Of a stretch of DNA of 64,000 nucleotides, positions 9,483-18,545 are shown in pieces. The stretch is from contig NZ_CP113797.1 in assembly GCF_026802175.1 (NCBI RefSeq), positions 1,465,026-1,529,025 of the forward strand, written 5' to 3'. Position 1 is the stretch's first letter. Each line of letters starts with the position of its first letter. The notes under the pieces are model-generated. The model saw only the letters and a list, made by a program, of their open reading frames with translations, was not told where the DNA came from and ran no database searches. The DNA comes from Thermocoleostomius sinensis A174 (GTDB lineage Bacteria; Cyanobacteriota; Cyanobacteriia; Elainellales; Elainellaceae). A program made the translations under genes and the position numbers.

Positions 9483-10201
9483 GGTGTTCAATCCTCTCTT
9501 AGGTTTTAGCTAGGAATCGAGGGGTGAACGGCAAATATTAGTGTCCGATGCTGGCTAACAGCCTCGGATGGTTTGCAGTTGACTCCTCTGCTCTAACTAT
9601 TGATAGCATTTTATATCAAAAACCCAGAAATCCAGCGTTTTCCTGTCTACCCCAATGGTTAGAAAAAGGGCAAATTAGGTCGTGCGCCGATAGTAGACAT
9701 TCATTTTGCAGACCCTCCGGGGTCAGGGGTGGGCAGATACAAACTCCACGTGGTAGCTCCGCGAATGCGGGCATTGTGCAATTGATGCACAATTTCTTGG
9801 ATTCCTTTTCTATAGCCAAACACGGCAATTTTGATTGACTCTCGACCCGTCAGAGTGTCTCCAGGTTGCCCAAAAAACCTATTTTCGCTGACATTGCTGG
9901 CAAATTCCTAAGTTTTCGTCAAAGGAAACCCAGAAGCCTAGTTACCCAACAGGCAACTGAGTCTAGCGACTGTCATTGATCGACGATCATGATCTACGAT
10001 CGAACACAGCCTTACAGACTGTTTGGGTTTAGGAACCTAATCTGTGGGTCAGTGGTGCTAGCACTTTTTAACTCCACTAGACTTCTGAGCGGACATAGTT
10101 GTTACGAGAAAAACCCGTTGATTCGTTTTGTCCTGTTCAAACGGAGTACTGAGTTCGATCAGTTGTGTCAATCGTAAAATGGTTAGTTTAGATCTAAGTC
10201 C
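9483..10201. other. Long intergenic region with clustered hairpins
   Basis: About 720 nt between divergent sodB and the cytochrome gene, with no credible protein frame. Four short hairpin-forming elements cluster at 9711-9793: GACCC-TCCG-GGGTC (9711-9724), CCACGTGG (9746-9753), CCGC-GAAT-GCGG (9759-9770) and ATTGTGC-N7-GCACAAT (9773-9793). This may be a small structured RNA or regulatory leader, but that is inference. Confidence 0.45.
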
Positions 10202-10564
10202 ATGTTAAAAAACTTCGCTCGGCGACTAGCGATCGGTTGCATTACCCTAATTACCCCTTGGTTTCTGTTGTGCGCTCCGGTGATGGCATTGAACTTGAGC
10301 AGTGTGGATCATGGGGCGCAAGTGTTCAGCGTTCACTGTGCGGGGTGTCATGTGAATGGTGGTAATATCGTGCGGCGCGGCAAGAACCTGAAGCTGAAAA
10401 CCCTGCAACGCCATCATATTGATTCCCTAGAGGCAATCGGTGAAATTGTGGCGAATGGTCGCGGCATTATGTCTGCCTATGGCGATCGATTAAGTGAGCA
10501 AGAGATTACCGATGTGTCGGCTTATGTGTTACAACAAGCTGAGCAAGGATGGAAAAACAAATAA
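10202..10564 (+). CDS. Cytochrome c6-like protein (low-potential c6 variant suspected)
   Basis: 120 aa with a signal peptide (basic N-terminus, hydrophobic 9-25, cleavage likely after VMA at 29). Haem site is C46-A-G-C49-H50, and M90 (RGIMSAYG) is the likely axial ligand. The C-terminal helix VSAYVLQQAEQGW is as in c6. It would carry electrons in the thylakoid lumen or periplasm. The position normally held by a conserved Gln in PetJ (NQV/YQV motif) is I82 here (GEIVANG), and the usual AMPAF is IMSAY. Such replacements mark the c6B/c6C-type paralogues, so this is probably not the main plastocyanin substitute. Confidence 0.85.
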   Translation: MLKNFARRLAIGCITLITPWFLLCAPVMALNLSSVDHGAQVFSVHCAGCHVNGGNIVRRGKNLKLKTLQRHHIDSLEAIGEIVANGRGIMSAYGDRLSEQEITDVSAYVLQQAEQGWKNK

Positions 10565-10588
10565 TCTGTATAAAACCAAAGTCTGATC

Positions 10589-10612
10589 AACTATGGTATT
10601 AACTATGGTATT
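10589..10612 (+). repeat. Two tandem 12-nt units
   Basis: AACTATGGTATT occurs twice in direct succession just after the cytochrome gene (10589-10600 and 10601-10612). The rest of the 250-nt gap up to 10815 holds nothing else recognisable. Confidence 0.7.
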
Positions 10613-10815
10613 AAAAGCTGCAATATTGCATTCCCTATTGTGGTCTTTGAGTGTTTCCTCGCTGTGGTATAATGCTGAATTTCTCTCAGCTTGACTTTAT
10701 CCAAAATTAGGTAGATAAGATAGTAGAGCAAGCTGACAGCGTTCCAACAAGCAAGTTGTGTGCTGAGAGACAAATTGCACCCACCGATGATCTATCTTCC
10801 GATATCTACCTTCTG

Positions 10816-11421
10816 TTACTGGTTGCTTATCCCTCCAAATAGGGAAGCAATTATATATGCTAGTACAGCAAGTATTGAAGCTCCTAAAATCGGTAATACT
10901 TTACGTCCGATATTAGATAGCACAACTAGAAGTGCAAAAACCGTAATGATTAAAGCTGCAACTCTTGTAGCATGTAAAGGAAACTGAAAAGTAAGTAACA
11001 GGACTCCTACTGATAGCAGCAGATTAGACACATGAAAAAGTATGAGTGCAACATTAAACACTGCATGTTTAGTTTTCTTAGTTAAAAAACTGATGGAATT
11101 AGCAAAAATACCGGCCGAATAAATATAAAGTCCTGCCGAAAGTAAAACTAAACCTACAACCCAGTCTTTACCACTGTCACTAACAATTGTGCCAGGAGTT
11201 AAAGCTAAAACTACTATTGTTATGCTGAAACCGCCTAACACTCCTGCTACTGAGGAAAACGCGGCGGCAGCAGACGATGTATCAGACTCACGGGCAAGAG
11301 CCTTTGCCAGCACCAAGATTTCTTCCTCATTGGTCGGGGCAGAAGTATCTGACAAGGTATCGATATTAGAGACGGGAAGTTGTGACTCTTCTTCAGACGC
11401 TGAGGATGCAGGTTCATTCAT
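10816..11421 (-). CDS. Hypothetical four-helix membrane protein
   Basis: 201 aa. The first 60 residues are acidic and Ser/Thr-rich (cytoplasmic tail). Four hydrophobic segments follow: about 62-78 (VLGGFSITIVVLALTPG), 88-110 (VVGLVLLSAGLYIYSAGIFA), 120-148 (NVALILFHVSNLLLSVGVLLLTF) and 152-195 (two closely packed stretches around LIITVFALLVVLSNIG and ILGASILAVLAYIIASLFGG). No known motif is visible. The gene is flanked by long AT-rich spacers and is probably an accessory gene. Function unknown. Confidence 0.65.
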   Translation of the reverse strand: MNEPASSASEEESQLPVSNIDTLSDTSAPTNEEEILVLAKALARESDTSSAAAAFSSVAGVLGGFSITIVVLALTPGTIVSDSGKDWVVGLVLLSAGLYIYSAGIFANSISFLTKKTKHAVFNVALILFHVSNLLLSVGVLLLTFQFPLHATRVAALIITVFALLVVLSNIGRKVLPILGASILAVLAYIIASLFGGISNQ

Positions 11422-12079
11422 GTTTGTATCACTCTTGTTTCTGAAATTTACTGAAGTCTAACTCAACTCAAATTACTCCGCCAATAGTTCTAAGAGGTTG
11501 TTTGAACAGTGAAGATTGCAACAGTCTCTTGGCAGTACCCGCATTTTTTCTTAAGTCAGTAGAAGAAAAGTACGGCTTTGGTGTGACGTTTCTAGAAACT
11601 ACGGAGAAACGTCAGTATTTCCCGTGCAAAAGACTGTTGATATTACCGATCGCATCTTCATGAAATTTTCACATACTAGGTGAAGTGAATTGAATGGTGC
11701 TACTGCTATAGCTCACATAGACAAAGAAAGAGTTGTTCACATTAAAAATAAACACAAGCTGAACAACTGTATGAATGAGTATTAGTCACAACTGAGGTGA
11801 ATTTCTGCTAATTCAATTTTCGTTTCTTTAAGCTATCCATTGGTGAACTGTGTGAACTCCACTCTGAGCAGTGATTAAGCTCAGTCAGAACGGCTTGGCG
11901 ATTAATGGTAATTGCCATAAAAACACAATAATTTCCTAGCAAATTGCATACAGGGTTGAATTTCTAATACCTCTATTCTAGGGGGTTTGTGACTTAGAAA
12001 TCTTGAGCAAAGTGAATACTTTAAACCCATTAGAGATATAGAAATATCTCTAGAATGTTGTCTTACATCTTATTAGTTT
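11422..12079. other. AT-rich spacer before the RTX gene
   Basis: About 660 nt, no reading frame of note, no tRNA or clear hairpin. It separates two divergently transcribed accessory genes and must contain their promoters. Confidence 0.4.
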
Positions 12080-14293
12080 ATGACTACACATCAGACTGCA
12101 AACCGGAATGAAACTGGGCGATCTCTAGGAATTGGTTTAAACGGAATCAGGGCTTGGTCAACTGAATTACCATTCTTAGATGCTTTTCGATCCGCACGAT
12201 CGTGGTTTACCCATACGCCCACCATTTGGGATACTCGTGAATCTCTCAATTTAGACAGTAATGGTTGGGTGCAATCGATTCCAAGTGCAGCGAGTTCGCA
12301 ATCCTATCGCTCGGTCGGAACGTTGCTCAATCAACATACTAACTATCGTCCCGGACGCTATGTCGTCTTTTATGAAGGGACAGGCACAATCAACTATGGT
12401 CTAGATGCTGAGAAGGTGGCGGCTGATTCAACACCAGGGCGAGATGTGATTCAAGTAACTACGCCCAGAGCCGGTATGCATTTCAGTATTCAGTCCACTG
12501 ATCCACAGCGTACAGGAGATTACATTCGCAATCTTCAGGTTTATCACGAAAGCGATCTGCCGTTGGTTGAACTGGGTGTTCAATTCAATCCTGATTTTTT
12601 GCAGAAAATCAAAGAGTTTGGCACTCTGCGCTTTATGGACTGGATGGCGACGAACGATTCCGATCAAAAACACTGGAGCGATCGACCCACTCTCAAAGAT
12701 GCTAATTGGTCGTCGAAGGGGGTTCCAGTGGAAGTGATGGTGGAGTTGGCCAACGAAACTGGGTGTTCAGCTTGGATTAACATTCCGCATCAAGCCACCG
12801 ACGATTACATTCGCAAATTTGCTACCTATGTGCGCGACCACCTCGATCCGAACCTCAAGGTATATGTGGAGTTTTCTAATGAGGTTTGGAACTGGGATTT
12901 TGAGCAAACACACTATGCCCAAGCTCAGGCTGAAGCTCGTTGGGGCAGCAATGTCCGGAACGGTCATTTGCAATGGTATGGAATGCGATCGGCTCAAACA
13001 GCGCAAATTTGGAAATCGGTGTTTGGTGATCAACACGATCGAGTGGTAGCGACCATTGCCACGCAAACAGGGTGGCGCGGATTAGAAGATCCTATTTTGA
13101 ACACGCCTGCGTGGGTGGCTGAGGGCAATCAGGCCGCTTGGCGCTCGATGGATGCCTACGCTATCACTGGTTACTTTAACGGTGGTTTGGGGATGCCAGA
13201 GAATGCAACTACGGTACGCTCCTGGCTATCGGAACCAGACGGTGGATTTCGCAAAGCTTTTGAACAACTGCGACATGGTAACTTGCTAGAAGTGGGCAGT
13301 TCGGTTGCAGATGTAATTGAGAACTTCCGCTATCATGGCGCAGTAGCACGCCAATACAATCTGCAACTAGTATCTTATGAAGGCGGTCAGCATGTCGTTG
13401 GCATTCGAGGACTTGAGAATGATAGCCAACTAACAAATTTCTTTATGGCGCTGAATCGTCATCCTGAGATGAGGCAGTTGTATCAACAGATGCTAGAAGG
13501 TTGGAAACAAGCAGGAGGCACATTATTTAATCATTTTGTGGATGTGGCAGCTTCAGGCAAGTGGGGAAGTTGGGGAGCGTTGGAACACCTCAATCAAACC
13601 ACCTCTCCCAAATACAGTGCACTGATGGAATTCATTGCTAGCCATAATCGCTGGTGGAATGAATCCTCTTCAGGGGTGAAAATTGGTCGCTATGAACGTG
13701 GCAATGCATACAACAACACCATGAATGGTTCTTCACATAGTGATACACTTTTGAGTGGAGCCGGAAATGACATTATCAACGCCGATACAGGACACGATCG
13801 ACTGCATGGTGAAGCCGGAAATGATTACCTCAAAGGCGAAACTGGAAACGATCGAATTGGAGGTGGAGGTGGAAACGATACATTACTCGGTGGAGGTGGA
13901 AACGATGTATTAATGGGTGGAGCCGGAGATGATTTGCTCGATGGAGGGCGAGGTAGCGACATCTACTGGTTTGACACCTGGCAGCCATTTGCCACCGCTG
14001 ATGTCGGAGTCGATACAGTGAAGTTTCAAGCGGGTGACAAAATTGGCCTTGCGTTTAGAACGTTTACAGCCGGTGTCACCTTTGCCAAGGTTGCTACAGA
14101 TGCCGGCGCTGCAACGAGTTCAGCCACGCTCACGTATAGCGCTGCAACTGGTCACTTGTTCTACAATCCAAACCGGACAGCCGCCGGATTTGGTTCAGGG
14201 GGTCACTTCGCTACCCTTGTCAACAAACCTACGTTGAGTGCAGTCGATGTTCTATCTACCGAAAACATCTTCAATTTAACGCCTGCTGATTGA
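12080..14293 (+). CDS. Secreted glycoside-hydrolase-like protein with C-terminal RTX calcium-binding repeats
   Basis: 737 aa. Residues about 1-530 resemble a (beta/alpha)8-barrel carbohydrate enzyme: VYVEFSNEVWNW (N267-E268) looks like the Asn-Glu acid/base motif of clan GH-A and LVSYEGGQH (E434) like its nucleophile. This is inference from motif shape. Residues about 548-625 hold seven or eight GGxGxDxL-type nonapeptides (GAGNDIINADTGHDRLHGE..., GGGGNDTLLGG, GGAGDDLLDGG), followed by a tail. RTX repeats bind calcium outside the cell and mark type I secretion; consistent with this there is no N-terminal signal peptide. No secretion genes are nearby. Possible role in modifying own or foreign polysaccharide. 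Confidence 0.75.
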   Translation: MTTHQTANRNETGRSLGIGLNGIRAWSTELPFLDAFRSARSWFTHTPTIWDTRESLNLDSNGWVQSIPSAASSQSYRSVGTLLNQHTNYRPGRYVVFYEGTGTINYGLDAEKVAADSTPGRDVIQVTTPRAGMHFSIQSTDPQRTGDYIRNLQVYHESDLPLVELGVQFNPDFLQKIKEFGTLRFMDWMATNDSDQKHWSDRPTLKDANWSSKGVPVEVMVELANETGCSAWINIPHQATDDYIRKFATYVRDHLDPNLKVYVEFSNEVWNWDFEQTHYAQAQAEARWGSNVRNGHLQWYGMRSAQTAQIWKSVFGDQHDRVVATIATQTGWRGLEDPILNTPAWVAEGNQAAWRSMDAYAITGYFNGGLGMPENATTVRSWLSEPDGGFRKAFEQLRHGNLLEVGSSVADVIENFRYHGAVARQYNLQLVSYEGGQHVVGIRGLENDSQLTNFFMALNRHPEMRQLYQQMLEGWKQAGGTLFNHFVDVAASGKWGSWGALEHLNQTTSPKYSALMEFIASHNRWWNESSSGVKIGRYERGNAYNNTMNGSSHSDTLLSGAGNDIINADTGHDRLHGEAGNDYLKGETGNDRIGGGGGNDTLLGGGGNDVLMGGAGDDLLDGGRGSDIYWFDTWQPFATADVGVDTVKFQAGDKIGLAFRTFTAGVTFAKVATDAGAATSSATLTYSAATGHLFYNPNRTAAGFGSGGHFATLVNKPTLSAVDVLSTENIFNLTPAD

Positions 14294-14897
14294 GCTAAAA
14301 AACTGAAACGAGTCGGTGTCTTGTTTTCAGAATCCGTCAATCATTGATCAGCCGTGCTAGTGCCGGGATCGATCGAGGAAACATGACCTGATGGTTGAGA
14401 GAAAATAGCAGCAGTACTTGAGTGGCTTATTTTATTACCTGAAGGGTTGGCTAACGGATTGAACCTAAACTGTTTACTTGAAACTAATTCGCATCCAATG
14501 GTGGCAGCGCACCCGATCGATCTCGCCATACCAACCTGAATAGTTCCAGGTAGCACTGCTGCTAAGTTGCCAACATCGGTATTTGCCACCGATGGTTATG
14601 ATGTGCTCAAGACACCGATCGATCTCAGTAATTTTGCTATGCTTACCCTTCTTTCTACTCTAACGCTTAATGCCAATTTACAGGATTGCCATGGGAATAA
14701 TTTAAGACTGTTTTAGCGTTCCTTTGCCTCGGTTTAAGTAGAGAGTAAGCTTCATTGTATTGCGAAAGATGAAGAAAATGAGAGCGACTGGTGTAGGGCG
14801 GTAGCCGTGACTGCCTGAAGAGGTTGACCATGCAGCGAGTTTCAACGGCATTGCCTCAACCAACCTGTTCTTCAATTTCCCTAAGCAATGCTTCCGA
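14294..14897. other. Intergenic region
   Basis: About 600 nt after the RTX gene. A minus-strand frame at 14341-14589 has no family resemblance and is not accepted. No terminator hairpin with T-tract was noticed. Confidence 0.4.
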
Positions 14898-15146
14898 CTA
14901 TAGTGATTGCCGATCGAACCGTTGTCGCAGCCAACCCAATAAGCCGCTGAGTAATGCTCCGGCCATAAGAATGCCGATCGCAGGGGTAAACACAGGCTCC
15001 CACAGGCGATACCACAGGTCTAACCCTAAGGAAACGCCAAAGGCTCGACCTGTCACCGCAACAGCAAGCCAAAAAAAACTAAAGAGTACTAGAAACAGGT
15101 TGGCAACCAGCGCTAGATTTAACCACTCTAAAAACTTTTCTTTCAT
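14898..15146 (-). CDS. Small conserved membrane protein
   Basis: 82 aa from ATG 15146. The frame continues upstream to 15365, but that part is unlike coding sequence and the accepted start (MKEKFLEWLNLALVANLFLV) fits a small family common in cyanobacteria. Two membrane helices: about 7-29 (LNLALVANLFLVLFSFFWLAVAV) and 50-70 (FTPAIGILMAGALLSGLLGWL), joined by a loop with GVSLGLDLWYRLWEPVF. The C-terminus is basic. Function unknown. Confidence 0.75.
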   Translation of the reverse strand: MKEKFLEWLNLALVANLFLVLFSFFWLAVAVTGRAFGVSLGLDLWYRLWEPVFTPAIGILMAGALLSGLLGWLRQRFDRQSL

Positions 15147-15410
15147 GAGTGTTGATTGGCAACAGAGAGAAACATAGATGGCGGATAGCCGTGGAGAATA
15201 ATTCGAAGGTTGGTCATGACAGGACGATCGATTTCCTTCAGAGTTGGCTATCCCTTTAAAAACTGTACAGGGCTTCTGCTCAAAAGCAATGAAAAGAAAC
15301 TGAAAAAACAAAGAAAAAGCAAAAATAGGCAAACAAAAAATATGGCTGTATTGAAGAACAGCCACATGAGTAGAACAGCAATCTATTAAAGTTTCCGGGA
15401 GTTGTTCAGA

Positions 15411-15599
15411 TTAGCTTTCTACTAACTCCTCAACATCCTCTAAACTATCTGGATCTACATAGTGGCAAGTAGCATCATCAACACAAATTAGTGCCCATCC
15501 CGATTGATCGATGCCCATAAATTTGTACAAACCTTGCTCAATGAAAAAGCCTTTGTGATTGCGAGTATCCTGCTTCACTTCGACGTTATTACTGTGCAT
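15411..15599 (-). CDS. Small hypothetical protein
   Basis: 62 aa (MHSNNVEVKQDTRNH...), ending in an acidic tail DPDSLEDVEELVES. The composition and alternating pattern suggest a small beta domain (GFFIEQGLYKFMGIDQSGWALICVDD). No known motif, signal or membrane segment. I cannot assign a family; the even codon pattern and a start without competitors support that it is real. Confidence 0.5.
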   Translation of the reverse strand: MHSNNVEVKQDTRNHKGFFIEQGLYKFMGIDQSGWALICVDDATCHYVDPDSLEDVEELVES

Positions 15600-15785
15600 A
15601 GCTCCCGACTCCTTGCATTTTATAAAACAAACTTTTAATTAGCTATGAGTTTAGCTAATCTCCAACTTCACTAAAGCTTATCATTAGAAATCCGAGTTTT
15701 TTATTACAAATCTTGAGCGATGATTACAAGATATGTATCGCTATCTAGCTTTATGGCTGTATTCGCGAGCTACAGCATAAATCGG

Positions 15786-15828
15786 GCAGAGAGCACACGC
15801 CTAGCCGATTTGACGATATGCTCTCTGC
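15786..15828. repeat. Perfect 10-bp inverted repeat with 23-nt spacer
   Basis: GCAGAGAGCA (15786-15795) and TGCTCTCTGC (15819-15828). It is downstream of the TPR gene on the minus strand and upstream of the 62-aa gene. No T-tract follows on either strand, so it could be an operator or a processed RNA end instead of a terminator. Confidence 0.6.
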
Positions 15829-15871
15829 TGAAATGGAACAACCCTTATTTTCTTTTGCCGTAATGAAGTTA

Positions 15872-16291
15872 TTAATTCTCAAATAACCAGCTTCTAACCC
15901 GCATTAAACTCTTCCAATCTGGTTTGCGCGTTAAACCTTCTTTAAAATTCCGCTCGATTTCTTCTTTTAATTCTGGAACTGCCATCATCTGCCCTGCTAT
16001 TTCAACATGTTGGCGTACTCCAGTTTGAGCAGTTTCGAGCATGGCCATCGCTAAGTTCACCCGGGCTTGCGGATCTTGAGGATTGAGTTTGACAGCCCGT
16101 TGAGCCGCTTTATAAGCTTGCGAGGGCTTATTGTCCAATAAGTAAAGCCACGCTAAGCACGTCCATGCTGAGCTATTTTTGGGAGCGCGATCGCAAATTT
16201 CTTTAAATGTCGGCAACAAGGTTGCAGCCGATTCGCCAGCATTGTAGCGTTCAATGCCTTGATCAAATAAAACTTCAACCGATTCGGTCAT
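15872..16291 (-). CDS. Tetratricopeptide-repeat protein
   Basis: 139 aa. Residues about 6-75 contain two TPR units (VLFDQGIERYNAGESAATLLPTF and SAWTCLAWLYLLDNKPSQAYKAAQRAVKLNPQDPQARVNLAMA). The C-terminus (ELKEEIERNFKEGLTRKPDWKSLMRVRSWLFEN) is conserved in a single-copy cyanobacterial family. TPRs mediate protein contacts; no partner is suggested by the neighbours. No signal peptide, so it is cytoplasmic. Confidence 0.8.
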   Translation of the reverse strand: MTESVEVLFDQGIERYNAGESAATLLPTFKEICDRAPKNSSAWTCLAWLYLLDNKPSQAYKAAQRAVKLNPQDPQARVNLAMAMLETAQTGVRQHVEIAGQMMAVPELKEEIERNFKEGLTRKPDWKSLMRVRSWLFEN

Positions 16292-16700
16292 AACCGTTCG
16301 AGTGGCAATGCAATGAATAACAAATAATCACAGTCTCAAAGCATACCAAATTTAGCCCTCGACTTGCTGATTCGATGGATGCTATAGAGATGCTGCTTCC
16401 GCTGCCTAACATTCCGGTCTAGGTTGTTGCCCTTGATCTTGAGCGGGTTGGTTTCTCGGTTTCGATCCTTTCTAACGGGTTTGTCCTACCAGAGCCATTG
16501 CTGCCGCATCCTCTCCATCAGGGGATGATTGGCCGCAAACGCACGTTGCTACGTTACCTTATCGCTAGGACGAGTCACTGTGCGTTCTGCACCCATTGAC
16601 CAACTGCATCGAATTTTATGTTTTCAAGAAAAAACTGGGTGAGCAAAAGAAATTGTGAGTTATTGTTAGGAGAACCCTCACTTTACACCGAACAGTTGCA
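16292..16700. other. Intergenic region upstream of the caspase-fold gene
   Basis: About 410 nt between divergent genes; no frame, repeat or RNA gene recognised. It must carry promoters for both. Confidence 0.4.
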
Positions 16701-18545
16701 ATGGCGAACTATTGGGCAATCACGATCGGCATCGATCGCTATCAACACTTACAACCCCTCATGTATGCCCAACGGGATGCTCAAGCATTCCGCACGTTTT
16801 TGATCCAAGAGGCAAAGATTCCAGCAAAGCACTGTTTTTTGCTCACCGATTCTGCCTCTCGCCGGCATCGGACAGAAATTTATCCCACTCGCGATGGCAT
16901 TCAAGCGTGTATTGCCCGCATGTGCCAGCAACGCTTACAACCCGGAGATTTTCTTTGGTGTTTTTTCAGTGGCTATGGTGTGCGGTTTGATGGTAAGGAT
17001 TATCTGCTGCCGATCGATTGTAGGCTTGAGGATGTTACTACGACCGGGATACCAATCGAACGGTTGTTTAGCACGTTTGAAACGGCTCCGACTGATAACA
17101 TTCTGTTGGTGTTGGATGTTAACCGTAATCAGGGTCAGTTGCCAGCGGAAGGGGTCGGCGATCAAGTCGCCCTGTTAGCCCGTGAGCACGGTGTTCCAAC
17201 GATCGTGTCTTGCTTACCAGATCAGGTGTCGCACGAAACCTTGGCGCTACGGCAAGGGCTATTTACCACCGCATTATTGGAAGGGCTGCGATCGTCCGCT
17301 GGAGCAACGCTGGAGCAACTGGTTCAATATCTCAGTTATCGCCTGCCCGAACTCAGCCATCACCATTGGCGTCCTCGTCAAGATCCATTCGCAATTATTC
17401 CTTCTGAAAAGCGGTTTCAGTTTGTGTTACCAGACGCGAAACACCTCTCTGTTAATGGAACAATCGCACCGTTCCCAGATCTACCTATCGTAGAGGAGCG
17501 GTTGCTGACGTCTCCAGACTTTGTGTTTTTTGACAGCGGAGTGGATGTCCCTGTCGGGCGGGTAGGAAGAGGTGCATCCGAGGTGGGACGCCGGTATCCT
17601 ACGGTGCAACTGAATCCGGCTTGGCACTTTTCAACTGGATCGGAGATGGAAGCGGTTGTGGGTAGGCAGTCCGAGACACGGATGCTGAACGCAGCGATCG
17701 CCGATCGATTGGTTGAAGAGGACTTAGCAGATTCTGTGTTTTGGCGGCGAATGCTGGCTTGGAGCGGCCTTGTAGCAGCCGTGTTGTTGATTGGCGTCGT
17801 CGTTCGCAATACTGGAACCGAGTCGCCCCCCTCTTCTGCACTTGATGCTGAGCCAATTGTTGAATCGGAGACCTCAAGCCCGGTACAAGGCATTGCACCA
17901 TCGGTGATTGAAGCGGAGCCAGGTTCGCCCTTAGAGTCTGCTTACTTGGAAGCACGCGCCCGCAATTTCTTGGATGCCAAGCAATTTTTGAATGCGGTAC
18001 CAGCGGAGGAACGCAATGCTGATTTTGACCGTTTGCTGGATCAAATCAATAAAGGACTATTGAGTGATGCCAAGATTCAATTGGCCCGAACTCGTGAGTT
18101 GACGAGCGAAAATCAGGCGGCAGATTTTGTGGAGGCGATGAAAATTGCGCGATTGATTCAACCCAATGAGCCGCAATATCAGGAAGCGCAACAGTACATC
18201 ACTCGCTGGAGCCATGTGATTTTGGATATGGCGCAGGGGCGAGCCGATCGCCGCAACGATTCTTCTACATCGATTGCTGCTGACAACTTTGGAGCCGCAA
18301 TCACGACGGCTCGGATGGTTCCTCCAGATAACGCCGAAGTTTACCAAAAGGCCCAAAAAGCGATCAATCAATGGAGCCAACAGATTTTTGATTTGGCCCA
18401 AGATCGAGCCGATGAAGCCAAGTATGAAGTCGCTGTGCAGACGGCTGAAATTATTCCCCCCGATGTAGCAATCTATCCAGAAGTGCAAGCGGCGATCGCT
18501 GTTTGGCAAGACAAGCCCTCATTGTTGATCTTGCCCACTCCCTAG
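16701..18545 (+). CDS. Membrane-anchored caspase-fold (peptidase C14) protein lacking the catalytic dyad
   Basis: 614 aa. Residues 1-245 form a caspase/orthocaspase-like domain (MANYWAITIGIDRYQHLQPL, then GDFLWCFFSGYG and NILLVLDVNR). The usual FSGHG His is Y92 and the DxCR Cys is N141, so proteolysis is not expected. Such Tyr/Asn-type variants are known among cyanobacterial orthocaspase homologues. A membrane helix lies at about 351-369. Residues about 430-600 hold three degenerate helical repeats of the form AxxxAxxIPPDxxxYxxAQxAIxxWSQ. A role as binding scaffold is inference. Its TAG stop overlaps that of the convergent pta gene. Confidence 0.85.
   Translation: MANYWAITIGIDRYQHLQPLMYAQRDAQAFRTFLIQEAKIPAKHCFLLTDSASRRHRTEIYPTRDGIQACIARMCQQRLQPGDFLWCFFSGYGVRFDGKDYLLPIDCRLEDVTTTGIPIERLFSTFETAPTDNILLVLDVNRNQGQLPAEGVGDQVALLAREHGVPTIVSCLPDQVSHETLALRQGLFTTALLEGLRSSAGATLEQLVQYLSYRLPELSHHHWRPRQDPFAIIPSEKRFQFVLPDAKHLSVNGTIAPFPDLPIVEERLLTSPDFVFFDSGVDVPVGRVGRGASEVGRRYPTVQLNPAWHFSTGSEMEAVVGRQSETRMLNAAIADRLVEEDLADSVFWRRMLAWSGLVAAVLLIGVVVRNTGTESPPSSALDAEPIVESETSSPVQGIAPSVIEAEPGSPLESAYLEARARNFLDAKQFLNAVPAEERNADFDRLLDQINKGLLSDAKIQLARTRELTSENQAADFVEAMKIARLIQPNEPQYQEAQQYITRWSHVILDMAQGRADRRNDSSTSIAADNFGAAITTARMVPPDNAEVYQKAQKAINQWSQQIFDLAQDRADEAKYEVAVQTAEIIPPDVAIYPEVQAAIAVWQDKPSLLILPTP

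Noticed and set aside
9548-9838. 96-codon plus-strand frame and a 70-codon minus-strand frame in the sodB spacer
   Set aside because: Neither has protein-like composition, and the region is full of hairpins, which fits noncoding sequence better.
13731-13950. Tandem DNA repeats in the RTX gene as a mobile or CRISPR-like array
   Set aside because: They are explained by the GGxGxDxL nonapeptide coding repeats.
14341-14589. 82-codon minus-strand frame
   Set aside because: No family resemblance, Ser/Gly-rich, no convincing start context.
17417-17893. Long antisense frames within the caspase-fold gene
   Set aside because: Shadow frames of a well-supported gene; Ser/Thr/Arg-rich composition.
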